A stretch of 64,000 nt of DNA from Sphingomonas tagetis (GTDB lineage Bacteria; Pseudomonadota; Alphaproteobacteria; Sphingomonadales; Sphingomonadaceae): the NCBI RefSeq assembly GCF_024211275.1, contig NZ_JAMLDX010000007.1, positions 124,001 through 188,000 of the forward strand, read 5' to 3'. The position numbers and the translations under genes are program-made. Below the pieces are notes generated by a model. The model made no database searches and was not told the DNA's origin. It worked only from the letters and a program-made list of their open reading frames with translations. Shown here piece after piece: positions 27,292 through 37,943 of this stretch. Positions within the stretch are counted from its first letter, which is position 1; each line of letters begins with the position of its first letter.

Positions 27292-27399
27292 GACCGCCCC
27301 CGTAACGGGTTTTGCTGCACCGCACCAGACCGGCATGGCTTGCGCGGCCGAGAAGAAAAAATGGTGCGCGCGGCAGCGAAGCGAGATTGTTGCCGACTT

Positions 27400-27720
27400 C
27401 TCGTCGGCCGGCTTGCCCTCGGCGACCAGCGCCTCGGCGCGGACGAGGTTGTTCTGCGCGATCAGTTCGGCGGTGAGAAGCTGGCAGCATCCCGCCCTCG
27501 GTCGCACGGGTGCGCTGGCGCTCGGTGCCGATGATCTCGGCTGCCGTCGGGAAAGTCATCAGATTACTGATATCGGTGGATTTGCGACTGTCCTTGAACC
27601 GGCCGTTGAGGCGCACCTTGCCGCCGAGCAGCGGCTGGCGAGTGACTGACCGTCACGCCTTCGGACTGGCCATATTCCTTGGCTCGCAGCAGCGATCCTT
27701 CTTGCGCGTACCGGTAGCCG
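27400..27720 (-). pseudogene. Unrecognised broken coding remnant upstream of nasT
   Basis: Three adjoining minus-strand stretches look protein-coding by codon choice but sit in different frames: GYRYAQEGSLLRAKEYGQSE (about 27719-27660), GRFKDSRKSTDISNLMTFP with TAAEIIGTERQRTRATEG (about 27605-27490), and LLTAELIAQNNLVRAEALVA with EGKPADEKSA (about 27482-27395). No single frame joins them, so at least two frameshifts or small deletions are implied. I do not recognise the family. The stretch 27292-27400 and the ends shows nothing further. Confidence 0.4.
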
Positions 27721-27760
27721 TGCACGCGTGGCAATCCCTCATGCTGCTATTACGATGAAC

Positions 27761-28697
27761 TTAGGCAGAGGCCGCGACAGGCTCGGCTTCGTAATTATGC
27801 ACGAAATCATCGGGCAGCTTAGGCCCCCAGCTCGCCAAACTATCTGCGAGGTCGTAGTTGGTCGACTTCCACAGCGCATAATCGTCGATGAAATCGAGGT
27901 CCGCATAATATTCGAACCACGATCCCCATGGGTCCTGGATATAGTGGAAGAAGTTCGACCCGATCGTGTGCCGCCCACAGCCCCAGTCGCCCCGCGCCGC
28001 CTTGTCCGCCAAGGCTCGGCCGCCGCGGCCGACCTCGTCGGGATCAGAAACCTGGAAGCTTGCATGATGGAACCCCACACCCGCCGACTTGGCAAAGGCG
28101 ACGACGTGATGGTCGCTGTCCTTGCGCGCGCAGCAAAACGCGATGACGTCCTGCGCGTGATCGGCAAGGCCCATGCCCAACGCTTCGGTCATAAACGCCA
28201 CGCTGGCCATCACGTCCGGCGTGAACAGCAGGACATGCCCCAGCCGTAGCGGGCAAGCGGGCGGATATTGCATGCGGCAGAATCGCCGACCGGCGGGTCC
28301 GCACGATGCGGCCGGGCGCGTTGATCGCGAATTCGGTACCGGCTTCGACCGCCGCATCGGCGGCATGCTCGACGAGATGGAAGAGTCCGCCATGCGGGTC
28401 TTCGACCCATAAGCCCGTCGCCTCGAACCCCTCACTCGGAGCGATCACGCGCCCCGCGCTGATGGCGACCTGCTCAGCAATGCCCGCCAGATCGTCCGCG
28501 CGCAACGTGACATGATGGAGCCGCCTGCGCTTGAGGCCGCCGAGCAAGATGATCGAGGGGCGCTGCTGATCCGGGCAACGGCAATGGGCAACGGAATCGG
28601 CGACCTCACAGACCAGGACGGCATCGCCGTAGAATTGCACGCCCGGTTCGACGTCCGGCACTTCCAGCGTTACCGACAACAAGCCCAATACCGCCAT
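27761..28697 (-). pseudogene. Frameshifted two-domain VOC (extradiol dioxygenase-like) gene
   Basis: Two overlapping minus-strand frames together spell a two-domain vicinal-oxygen-chelate protein of type I extradiol dioxygenase kind. The first half (start near 28697) reads MAVLGLLSVTLEVPDVEPG, LHHVTLRADDL and ends near INAPGRIVRTRRS. The second, in another frame, starts around PACPLRLGHVLLFTPDV and runs to the stop at 27761, keeping the metal ligands His (GHVLLF), His (FHHASF) and Glu (WFEYYAD). The switch lies at about 28255-28290. Without the frameshift the protein would be about 310 residues. A sequencing error is possible. Confidence 0.7.
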
Positions 28698-28811
28698 CTG
28701 CGCCATTTCGAGCAGCACTTGCGCGCCCAGCAGGCCGCCGCCCTCGCGATAGGCTCGGCTGGACGCGTCGATGATATAGGGCGGATTGGCCAGCGCCACA
28801 ATTCGTGCTGA
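28697..28811 (-). pseudogene. Fragment of a class I SAM-dependent methyltransferase
   Basis: The frame leading into the VOC gene starts with RIVALANPPYIID and SSRAYREGGGLLGAQVLLEM. NPPY followed by RAYR.GGG.LG is typical of HemK-like or small N6-adenine/protein methyltransferases around motif IV. Only about 35 residues remain; a stop codon lies just upstream and the VOC sequence takes over directly downstream in the same frame. It looks like a scrap left by a deletion. Confidence 0.5.
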
Positions 28812-28960
28812 TCCAGATCAGTCGAGGCGATCCGGCTGCAACTTCACCGCACGTTGCCGGTTGAGCGCTGCACAGATCACAGACCTGACTTGTCCTGCGG
28901 CGGCGCGAGCCCCGCATCGCCTCGTCCAATTCATTCAATCGACACGACGAGGATCCCCAA

Positions 28961-31135
<2,175 letters not shown>

Positions 31136-31250
31136 GCGAAACCGTCGCCACCCCGTAAATTAAATGCTGCATTGCAGCAACGATCGGGGATGGCGGGCGT
31201 TCTGTTCATGTCCGGCCACTTCGGCTCCCCCGGTCGAAGGAGTTCACGAT

Positions 31251-32381
31251 ATGAGATCGCTCTCGAACATGATCGGCCGCCTCGCCGCGCTGCGCAGCCA
31301 GTTGCCCGGGCAGGATGCGGCAGCCACGGCGGGTCGCTTGAGCGAACTGCTGGATTTCGGATCGAACCCAGGCGCGCTCGGCGCCTGGTGCTATGTCCCT
31401 GAAACCATGCGGAGCGGCGCCCCTTTGGTCGTCGTGCTCCACGGCTGCACGCAGAGCGCCGCGGCCTATGATCGCGGCGCGGGCTGGTCGCAGCTCGCAG
31501 ACCAATATGGCTTCGCCTTGCTCTTTCCCGAGCAGCGCCGGGCCAACAACATGAACCTCTGCTTCAACTGGTACGAGCCGGCCGATGGCCAGCGCGGCGC
31601 GGGCGAGCCCTTGTCGATCGTCCAGATGATCGCCGCGATGGTCGATCGCCATGACGTCGATCCTGCGCGGGTTTATATCAACGGCCTTTCAGCGGGCGGC
31701 GCGATGACCTCCATCATGCTTGCCACCTATCCCGAGACTTTCGCTGGCGGCGCCATCATCGCGGGCCTCCCCTTCGGCACCGCCAATGGCGTGCCGCAGG
31801 CCTTCGACCGCATGCGCGGACATGGCGGTCCCGAGGATGCAGCGCTCGGGGCGCTGGTTTGCGCAGCCTCGTCCCACCCCGGTCCATGGCCGAGCATCTC
31901 GATATGGCATGGCGGCGCCGATCCCATCGTCGATTCATCCAACGCAGATGCAGTCTTGGCCCAGTGGCGGTCCGTCCATGGCGTTCCCGCCAGTCCCAAT
32001 CGCAGCGATCGAGTCGATGGGCATCCCCATCGGGTCTGGCTGGATGCTGCGGGAAATGCGGTCATCGAGGACTATCGGATCGGCGGGATGGCCCATGGAA
32101 CACCGCTCTCCACGCGCGGCGAGGACGCTTGCGGCACCCCTGGCCCTCACATGCTGGAGGCCGCCATCTCGTCGACGCGGCACATCGCGAATTTCTGGGG
32201 ATTATTGGAGGGCGGCGCACAGCTTCCGGCGGCTGAAAGGCAGGCTGGAACCAAAGTGACCCGGTCCGAGCGTGTCCAACCCGTCGCGATCGACGATCAC
32301 AAGCCCGTGTCGGCCCATGCCAGGGGCGGTGCAGGCAGGATCATCGAGGATGCTTTACGAGCCGCCGGCCTCATGCGCTGA
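31251..32381 (+). CDS. PHB depolymerase-family esterase
   Basis: A 376-residue alpha/beta-hydrolase of the extracellular polyhydroxybutyrate depolymerase family (LpqC-like). The oxyanion segment LVVVLHGCTQSA, nucleophile elbow GLSAGG, acid residue in WHGGADPIVD and His in GMAHGTPL complete the catalytic set. It has no signal peptide: the N-terminus MRSLSNMIGRLAALRSQLPG resembles that of intracellular relatives. So the substrate may be a short ester or oligomer rather than external polymer. The start at 31251 has AAGGAG eight bases upstream. It ends with a basic tail of about 60 residues. Confidence 0.85.
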   Translation: MRSLSNMIGRLAALRSQLPGQDAAATAGRLSELLDFGSNPGALGAWCYVPETMRSGAPLVVVLHGCTQSAAAYDRGAGWSQLADQYGFALLFPEQRRANNMNLCFNWYEPADGQRGAGEPLSIVQMIAAMVDRHDVDPARVYINGLSAGGAMTSIMLATYPETFAGGAIIAGLPFGTANGVPQAFDRMRGHGGPEDAALGALVCAASSHPGPWPSISIWHGGADPIVDSSNADAVLAQWRSVHGVPASPNRSDRVDGHPHRVWLDAAGNAVIEDYRIGGMAHGTPLSTRGEDACGTPGPHMLEAAISSTRHIANFWGLLEGGAQLPAAERQAGTKVTRSERVQPVAIDDHKPVSAHARGGAGRIIEDALRAAGLMR

Positions 32382-32629
32382 TTTCCGTTGGCTCTAATTT
32401 GGAGCGCGCAACCCGTTGGAGGGCGTAACGAACGGCAGCCTTCCGGAACGGGTTCGAACCGCTGAAGGGCGACAATTGGGGCGCGAAGCGGCGGTGAAAA
32501 CGTCGAGGTCGGGACCGGTTCGATTTCGGCCATCACATGTGGATGGCTTTGGTCGAAATGCCGGCGCGAGCTTCACAGCATACCGCAAAAATTCAGCGGC
32601 TTCCTCATGAAGCGCAGCAGATCTGCGCG

Positions 32630-33898
32630 TCAGCGCACGCTCCTGATGAGAAAGATTAGGACACCTGCCGCAAGCGCGCTGAGCGCGCCAGCCCCGAACA
32701 GCGCGTAATAGCCGATATTCGCGATCACGGCGGCGGCGAACATCGGCGTGAGTATTTGCGGCAGGCCCGCGGCTGCCGACAAAAGCGCCATGTCGCGTCC
32801 TTCATTGTCCGGGTCCGGCAGCACCAGCGACATGAGCGCGAGGTCGATCGCCATATAGGCGCCGAAGAAGAAGCCCACGCTGGTCTGCATGAACAGCATC
32901 GCCGGCCAAGACGGGCTGAACATCGGGATGGCGAAGGCGACCGCGATCCCGATCGAGCTGATCCCGACGAACAATTTGGGCTTCTGCCATCGATCGACCA
33001 GCCAGCCGGAAATTGCAGTGCTGACCAGGCATGCGACCATCTGGATCGTGATCATCAGGCTGACGGAAAATTTGATGTCCCCGGACGGCAGGTTCTTCGT
33101 CCCGACATAGTCCTGGAGGATGTAATAGGTGTAGGCGGTAACGCTGAAGATCGAGAAGAACATCAGCATGCGCGCGATCATCGCGATCGTGAAATCAAAG
33201 CTGCGAAAGCCGTCGAAAAAGCCGATGAATCGCACGAGCAGGGGCGGCTGCGGCGTATCGGCCACGGCCACCGGGGCGTGGGCCGGCGGCTCGGGCGCCA
33301 GGAACAACAAGGCGGCGGTCGTGAGAACCAGCAACAGGCCAAGACTGGCCAGCGCAAGGGGCCGCTCGACAAGCGCGCCAAGCTGGACGCTCACGATCAC
33401 GCCGATCGGCACTCCAAGCGCAATCATCGATGATGTGACTCCGCGATGCTCGAGCGGAATGCGGTCGGGCAGGATCGCGGTCAGCGCGCCCTGATAATAG
33501 TTCACGACGAACCACAGCGCCGCCATCCCCAGGGTCAGTGCCATCAGCGTCGAGACGCTGCCGAGCGCAACCGTCAGGATTGCGGCGACGATCGCCGAGA
33601 AAGCGAGCGACGGCGCGCGCCGTCCCCATCGTCCAACGGTCCGGTCCGACACGGCACCACCCGCGAGAAGTCCGAAGACCGACGTCACGGCGCAGATGCC
33701 CATGATCATCCCGAGATTGGCGATCTTGTTGGCGGAATCGATCTCCTCGACCTGTCCCGGCAGAAGCACCTGCTGGATGCCGTTGAATACTGCGAACATC
33801 GCGGTCGCGGCGGGGAACATCAGGAACAGCAACCGCCGCCGGACGCGGGTTTCGGCGACCGCGGCGCTGCCCGCATCCAGCGCGATCGAAGCGGTCAC
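32630..33898 (-). CDS. MFS transporter of the acyl-CoA gene cluster
   Basis: A 422-residue, 12-helix major facilitator protein of the inner membrane. The loop 2-3 motif appears as GGAVSDRTVGRWGRRAPSL, and a second copy-like SGWLVDRWQKPK follows helix 8. It is the last gene of the minus-strand operon and overlaps the SDR gene by 4 bp. The cluster suggests it imports (or exports) the acid that the CoA ligase activates, but the substrate is not evident from sequence. Confidence 0.85.
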   Translation of the reverse strand: MTASIALDAGSAAVAETRVRRRLLFLMFPAATAMFAVFNGIQQVLLPGQVEEIDSANKIANLGMIMGICAVTSVFGLLAGGAVSDRTVGRWGRRAPSLAFSAIVAAILTVALGSVSTLMALTLGMAALWFVVNYYQGALTAILPDRIPLEHRGVTSSMIALGVPIGVIVSVQLGALVERPLALASLGLLLVLTTAALLFLAPEPPAHAPVAVADTPQPPLLVRFIGFFDGFRSFDFTIAMIARMLMFFSIFSVTAYTYYILQDYVGTKNLPSGDIKFSVSLMITIQMVACLVSTAISGWLVDRWQKPKLFVGISSIGIAVAFAIPMFSPSWPAMLFMQTSVGFFFGAYMAIDLALMSLVLPDPDNEGRDMALLSAAAGLPQILTPMFAAAVIANIGYYALFGAGALSALAAGVLIFLIRSVR

Positions 33899-34722
33899 AG
33901 GCTAATGCCGCCGCCGACAAGAAGAACCTGACCGCTTATATAGTCGCTCTCGGGGATGCAGAGCAGATAGACGCCACCGGCCGCCTCCTCTGCCGTGCCG
34001 GCGCGGCCGAGCGGGACCATCGTCTTGAGCGCGCCCAGCACGCCGGAGGGAACACCGGCCTGGATCTCCCGGCCCTCGATTTCAATGCGGGTTTCGGGGT
34101 CGTCATTGGCCTTGGTCAGGCGCGTCTCGATGAAGCCGAACGCGACGCAGTTCACGCAAACCTTCAACCGGCCCCATTCCTTGGACAGGGTCTTGGTCAT
34201 GCCGACCAATGCCGCCTTGGCCGAAGAATAATTGACCTGTCCGGCATTGCCGTTGGTGCCCGCCATCGACGAGATGTTGACCACCTTGCGGATCACCTCG
34301 CGGCCCTCCGCGGCCTCCTGCTTGCTCATCATCCGCCACGGTTCGGCGGCGGCGCGCAGGATACGGAACGGCGCGGTGACATGGACGTCGAGCATAGCCT
34401 GAAACTGCTCGTCGGTCTGTTTCTGGATCACACCATCGCGGGTGTAGCCGGCATTGTTGACGATGATGTGCAGCCCGCCAAAGGTGTCCAGCGCGGTCTG
34501 CACGAAGCGCTCCCCGAAATCCTCGGCGGTGACGTTTCCAACGCAGGCGACGGCCTTGCCGCCCGCCGCCTCGATCGCGGCGACGACTTCGTTTGCGGGT
34601 TCGGGATCGAGATCGTTGACGACGACGCTTGCGCCTTCCGATGCCAGCTTGAGCGCCAGTGAGCGGCCGATCCCGCGTCCCGACCCGGAAATGATCGCGA
34701 CCTTGCCTTCGAGTTTACGCAT
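33895..34722 (-). CDS. SDR-family dehydrogenase (3-hydroxyacyl-CoA dehydrogenase-like)
   Basis: A short-chain dehydrogenase of about 275 residues. The cofactor motif is SGSGRGIGRSLALKLASEG with VVVNDLD after beta-2, suggesting NAD. NNAG is present, and the catalytic Ser-Tyr-Lys set lies in VNISSMAG and NYSSAKAALVG. In this operon it would oxidise a 3-hydroxyacyl-CoA to the 3-keto form, as in the dehydrogenase part of MFE-2 proteins. ATG 34722 is chosen over the adjacent ATG 34725 because AAGGA is better spaced. It overlaps the MFS gene. Confidence 0.85.
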   Translation of the reverse strand: MRKLEGKVAIISGSGRGIGRSLALKLASEGASVVVNDLDPEPANEVVAAIEAAGGKAVACVGNVTAEDFGERFVQTALDTFGGLHIIVNNAGYTRDGVIQKQTDEQFQAMLDVHVTAPFRILRAAAEPWRMMSKQEAAEGREVIRKVVNISSMAGTNGNAGQVNYSSAKAALVGMTKTLSKEWGRLKVCVNCVAFGFIETRLTKANDDPETRIEIEGREIQAGVPSGVLGALKTMVPLGRAGTAEEAAGGVYLLCIPESDYISGQVLLVGGGISL

Positions 34723-34732
34723 CATGTTTCCT

Positions 34733-35128
34733 TCAATCGATCGCGACGACGGCTTCGCCGTCGAGCGTCTGGATGTCATGGTCGGTCCACGCCCCGATCT
34801 TCAGGCGCGCGCGGCGTTCACCGTCGGCTGCGAAAATCTCCGTCACCTCACCGCGGCAATGGACCGTGGCGTGAAGCGGCGTGATGGCAGTGAAACGGAC
34901 GTTCCAGCTGCGGAGGCATTCCGCTGGTGCCCAATGGCGCAGCGCCTGGGCGAGCCAGGCCATCGAGAGCATGCCGTGGCCGAACACGTCGTCCATGCCG
35001 GCCGCCCTGGCGAAATCGCTGTCGATATGGAGCGGCACGTGATCGTGGCTGGCACCGGCGAAGAGCGCGAGCGTCGCGCGCGTGATCGGGCCGCGGACGA
35101 GCTCGGCGAGGTGCTGCCCTTCAACCAT
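34733..35128 (-). CDS. MaoC-like (R)-enoyl-CoA hydratase subunit
   Basis: A 131-residue single-hotdog protein of the MaoC dehydratase family. The hydratase motif D-x4-H is visible in ASHDHVPLHIDSDFARAAG, followed by FGHGMLSMAWLAQAL. It overlaps the next gene upstream by 8 bp and probably pairs with it as a heteromeric hydratase, as ChsH1/ChsH2-type enzymes do in steroid side-chain degradation. It would hydrate the enoyl-CoA made by the acyl-CoA dehydrogenase. Confidence 0.85.
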   Translation of the reverse strand: MVEGQHLAELVRGPITRATLALFAGASHDHVPLHIDSDFARAAGMDDVFGHGMLSMAWLAQALRHWAPAECLRSWNVRFTAITPLHATVHCRGEVTEIFAADGERRARLKIGAWTDHDIQTLDGEAVVAID

Positions 35129-35579
35129 TGCGCACCACCGTCACCTGACGCGCTTCGGCGCACAGCACGCCCGCGTCATTCTCGAAGCGCGTGTCCTGCA
35201 CGACGAACTCCAGCGCACCACCCCTCTTGGCGTAGATATCACTGGTGGTCGTGGTGATCGTGAGGCGGTCGCCGGCATAGATCGGGCGGTGATAGGTGAA
35301 ACCCTGCTCGCCATGCAGCACCTTGCCCATGTCGATGCCCAGGCCGTTCACCTTGTCGAACGCGTCACCGCGCTTTGCAGGCGCGCTCATCTGCAGCGAG
35401 AAGAGGTAGGTGGGCGGCATCGGGATGGCGGGGTGCCCGGCGGCACGTGCCGCGTCCGCGTCGAAATAGACCGGATCGGTCTCGCCGGTCGCCTTGGCGA
35501 AGAACTTGAGGAAGCCCTTCTCCACATCGACGATGCGCGGTTCGGAGACGGTGCCGACATGCTTGTCGCGGTCGAGCAT
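35121..35579 (-). CDS. FAS1-like/MaoC N-terminal hydratase subunit
   Basis: A 152-residue hotdog protein of the 'FAS1-like dehydratase' (MaoC N-terminal) family. KFFAKATGETDPVYFD and HPAIPMPPTYLFSLQM are typical; the family usually lacks the catalytic Asp-His and pairs with an active MaoC subunit. Its ATG shares one base with the thiolase stop (TGATG). Together with the 131-residue protein it would make a two-part enoyl-CoA hydratase. Confidence 0.83.
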   Translation of the reverse strand: MLDRDKHVGTVSEPRIVDVEKGFLKFFAKATGETDPVYFDADAARAAGHPAIPMPPTYLFSLQMSAPAKRGDAFDKVNGLGIDMGKVLHGEQGFTYHRPIYAGDRLTITTTTSDIYAKRGGALEFVVQDTRFENDAGVLCAEARQVTVVRNG

Positions 35580-36763
35580 CACGCGGCCTTGCCGTAGAGG
35601 GTGACGACGCACGCGCCGCCCAGGCCGACATTGTGCTGGAGCGCAAAGCGGATGTTCTCGACCTGCCGCCTGTCCGCATTGCCGCGCAGCTGCTGGGTCA
35701 GTTCATAGCATTGCGCGAGGCCGGTCGCGCCGAGCGGATGGCCTTTCGAGAGGAGCCCGCCCGACGGGTTGGTGACGTGCTTGCCGCCGTAAGTGTTTTG
35801 CCCGTCGCGGATGTAACGCTCGGCGGTGCCCTCGGGCGTGAGGCCGAGCGCTTCGTAGGAGATCAGCTCGTTGGGGGTGAAGCAGTCGTGCAGCTCGACC
35901 GCCTGGATGTCGTCCGGACCGACGCCCGCCGCCTCGTAAACCTGCCGCGCCGCCCCCTTCGCCATGTCATAGCCGACCACGCGCATCATCCCGCCATCTT
36001 CGAACGTGCCGGGCATGTCGGTGGTCAGCGCCTGCGCGACGATCTCGACCGAGGCGTCGAGACCATGCTTCGCCGCGAACCCCGGCGAGACCAGCACCGC
36101 CGCCGCGGCGCCGCAGGTCGGCGGACATGCCTGAAAGCGCGTGATCGGGCCGTAGAGATGCTTGGAGGCCATCACTTCCTCGAGCGTGATCGGCTCGCGG
36201 AACAGCGCCATCGGGTTGTTCGCCGCATGGCGACGGGCCTTGACGCTGATCATGCCAAACGCCTCGTCGCTCGTGCCGTAGCGCGCCTGGTGATCGAGTC
36301 CGCCGCCGCCGAATTGCTGCGCGGCGAAGGGCGCGTGCGGATCATATTGCTGCAGCTCGTCCTGCCGCTTGAGCGCCATGTCGAGCGTGCGCTTGCGGTC
36401 GTCGAACACCATGCCGAGCGCGCCCGGCAGCATCTGCTCGAACCCGACCGCGAGCACGCAATCGGCCACGCCAGCCTCGACCATCTGGCGCGCGAGATAC
36501 AACGCGGTCGATCCCGTCGAGCAGTTATTGTTGACGTTGACGACCGGGATGCCGGTGATGCCGACGCGGTAGAGCGCCGACTGCCCCGCGGTCGAATCCG
36601 CATAGACATAGCCGGCATAGGCCTGCTGGAGCTGATCGTAGCTCACCCCGGCATCGGCGAGCGCGAGGCGGACCGCCTTTTCGGCCATGACGTCCCAATC
36701 CTCGGATTGGCCGGGCTTGGTGAAGGGGATCATGCCGACCCCGGCAACGCGTACCTTGCTCAT
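35579..36763 (-). CDS. SCP2-type thiolase / lipid-transfer protein
   Basis: A 394-residue thiolase-superfamily protein of the sterol-carrier/lipid-transfer (Ltp) branch. The active-site Cys region is NNNCSTGSTALYLARQ, followed by VELHDCFTPNELI and the C-terminal GGLLSKGHPLGATGLAQ. In beta-oxidation it would split 3-ketoacyl-CoA with CoA; some members (Ltp2) are instead retro-aldolases that work with a DUF35 protein, which is absent here. Operon position between the hydratase genes and the acyl-CoA dehydrogenase supports a carbon-chain-shortening role. Confidence 0.85.
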   Translation of the reverse strand: MSKVRVAGVGMIPFTKPGQSEDWDVMAEKAVRLALADAGVSYDQLQQAYAGYVYADSTAGQSALYRVGITGIPVVNVNNNCSTGSTALYLARQMVEAGVADCVLAVGFEQMLPGALGMVFDDRKRTLDMALKRQDELQQYDPHAPFAAQQFGGGGLDHQARYGTSDEAFGMISVKARRHAANNPMALFREPITLEEVMASKHLYGPITRFQACPPTCGAAAAVLVSPGFAAKHGLDASVEIVAQALTTDMPGTFEDGGMMRVVGYDMAKGAARQVYEAAGVGPDDIQAVELHDCFTPNELISYEALGLTPEGTAERYIRDGQNTYGGKHVTNPSGGLLSKGHPLGATGLAQCYELTQQLRGNADRRQVENIRFALQHNVGLGGACVVTLYGKAA

Positions 36764-36788
36764 TCAAACACTCCCTCGAACCCGCGCG

Positions 36789-37943
36789 TCACAGCGCGCG
36801 GGCAATGATCAGCTTCATGATCTCGTTGGCGCCGCCATAGACACGGCTGACGCGGGCATCGGCGAACATCCGCGCGATCGGATATTCGGCCATGTAACCA
36901 TAGCCGCCGAACAGCTGCTGGCAGGCGTCGATCACCTTGCACTGGGTCTCGGTGCACCACAGCTTGGCCTTGGCGGCGGTCACGGCGTCGAGTTCCCCGG
37001 CAAGCAGCTTCACCATCAGGCTGTCGACAAAGGCGCGGCCGACGCTCGCCTGGGTCGCGCAATCGGCGAGGACGAACTGGGTGTTCTGGAAGTCGAACAG
37101 CGGCTTGCCGAACGCCTTGCGCTCGCGGACATAGCCGGTGGTCAGCGCCACCGCCTGCTCCATATTGACCACCGCGTCGAGCGCGATGATCGTGCGTTCC
37201 CAGGCGAGCTGATGCATCAGCTGCGCGAACCCGCCGCCTTCGCTGCCGAGCAGATTGCCGGCGGGCACGAAGACATCCTCGAAGAACAGTTCGGACGTGT
37301 CCTGGCCGTGCATGCCGAGCTTTTCGAGATTGCGGCCACGCCGGAAGCCCTCGGCGCCATCGGTCTCCACCACCAGCAGCGACACGCCCTTGCCGCCCGC
37401 ATCCGCACCGGTGCGCGCAACGACCACGATCAGGCCGGCGCTCTGGCCGTTGGAGATGAAGGTCTTGGCGCCGCTCAGCAGCCAGCCGCCCTGTGCCGCC
37501 GTGGCGCGCGTGCGGACGTTCTGCAGATCCGATCCGGCGCCCGGCTCGGTCATCGCGATCGCGCCGATAAGCTCGCCGCGCGCCATGGCAGGCAACCAGC
37601 GCTGCTTCTGCTCCTCGGTGCCGTAAGCCAAAATATAGTGCGCAACGATCGCCGAATGGATCGCGTTACCCGTGCCGAAGCTGCCGCCGAGCCCTGCGCG
37701 GGACAGCTCCTGATGGATCGCCGCTTCGTGCGCGAGAGTGCCGCCGCCGCCGCCATATTCGCTGGGGATGCTGGCGCACAGGATGCCGACCGCGCCCGCC
37801 TGCGCCCAGGACTCGCGGTCGACCTGCCCGTCCCGCTCCCATTGCTCGCGCCGGGGCGCGAGCTCGCCATTGATGAAGCGCGCCGCATGCTCCTGCAGCA
37901 TCGCCAGTTCGTCATCGATCCAGGGCGAGCGCTCAGCCGACAT
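36789..37943 (-). CDS. Acyl-CoA dehydrogenase
   Basis: A 384-residue FAD enzyme introducing a trans-2 double bond into an acyl-CoA. The signatures GAIAMTEPGAGSDLQNVRT and QLFGGYGYMAEYPIARMFAD are those of the family; the latter lies near the catalytic base region. The start at 37943 gives MSAERSPWIDDELAMLQEHA, a normal N-terminus, and overlaps the end of the CoA-ligase gene by 11 bp. Passes electrons to ETF, encoded elsewhere. Substrate chain type unknown. Confidence 0.9.
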   Translation of the reverse strand: MSAERSPWIDDELAMLQEHAARFINGELAPRREQWERDGQVDRESWAQAGAVGILCASIPSEYGGGGGTLAHEAAIHQELSRAGLGGSFGTGNAIHSAIVAHYILAYGTEEQKQRWLPAMARGELIGAIAMTEPGAGSDLQNVRTRATAAQGGWLLSGAKTFISNGQSAGLIVVVARTGADAGGKGVSLLVVETDGAEGFRRGRNLEKLGMHGQDTSELFFEDVFVPAGNLLGSEGGGFAQLMHQLAWERTIIALDAVVNMEQAVALTTGYVRERKAFGKPLFDFQNTQFVLADCATQASVGRAFVDSLMVKLLAGELDAVTAAKAKLWCTETQCKVIDACQQLFGGYGYMAEYPIARMFADARVSRVYGGANEIMKLIIARAL

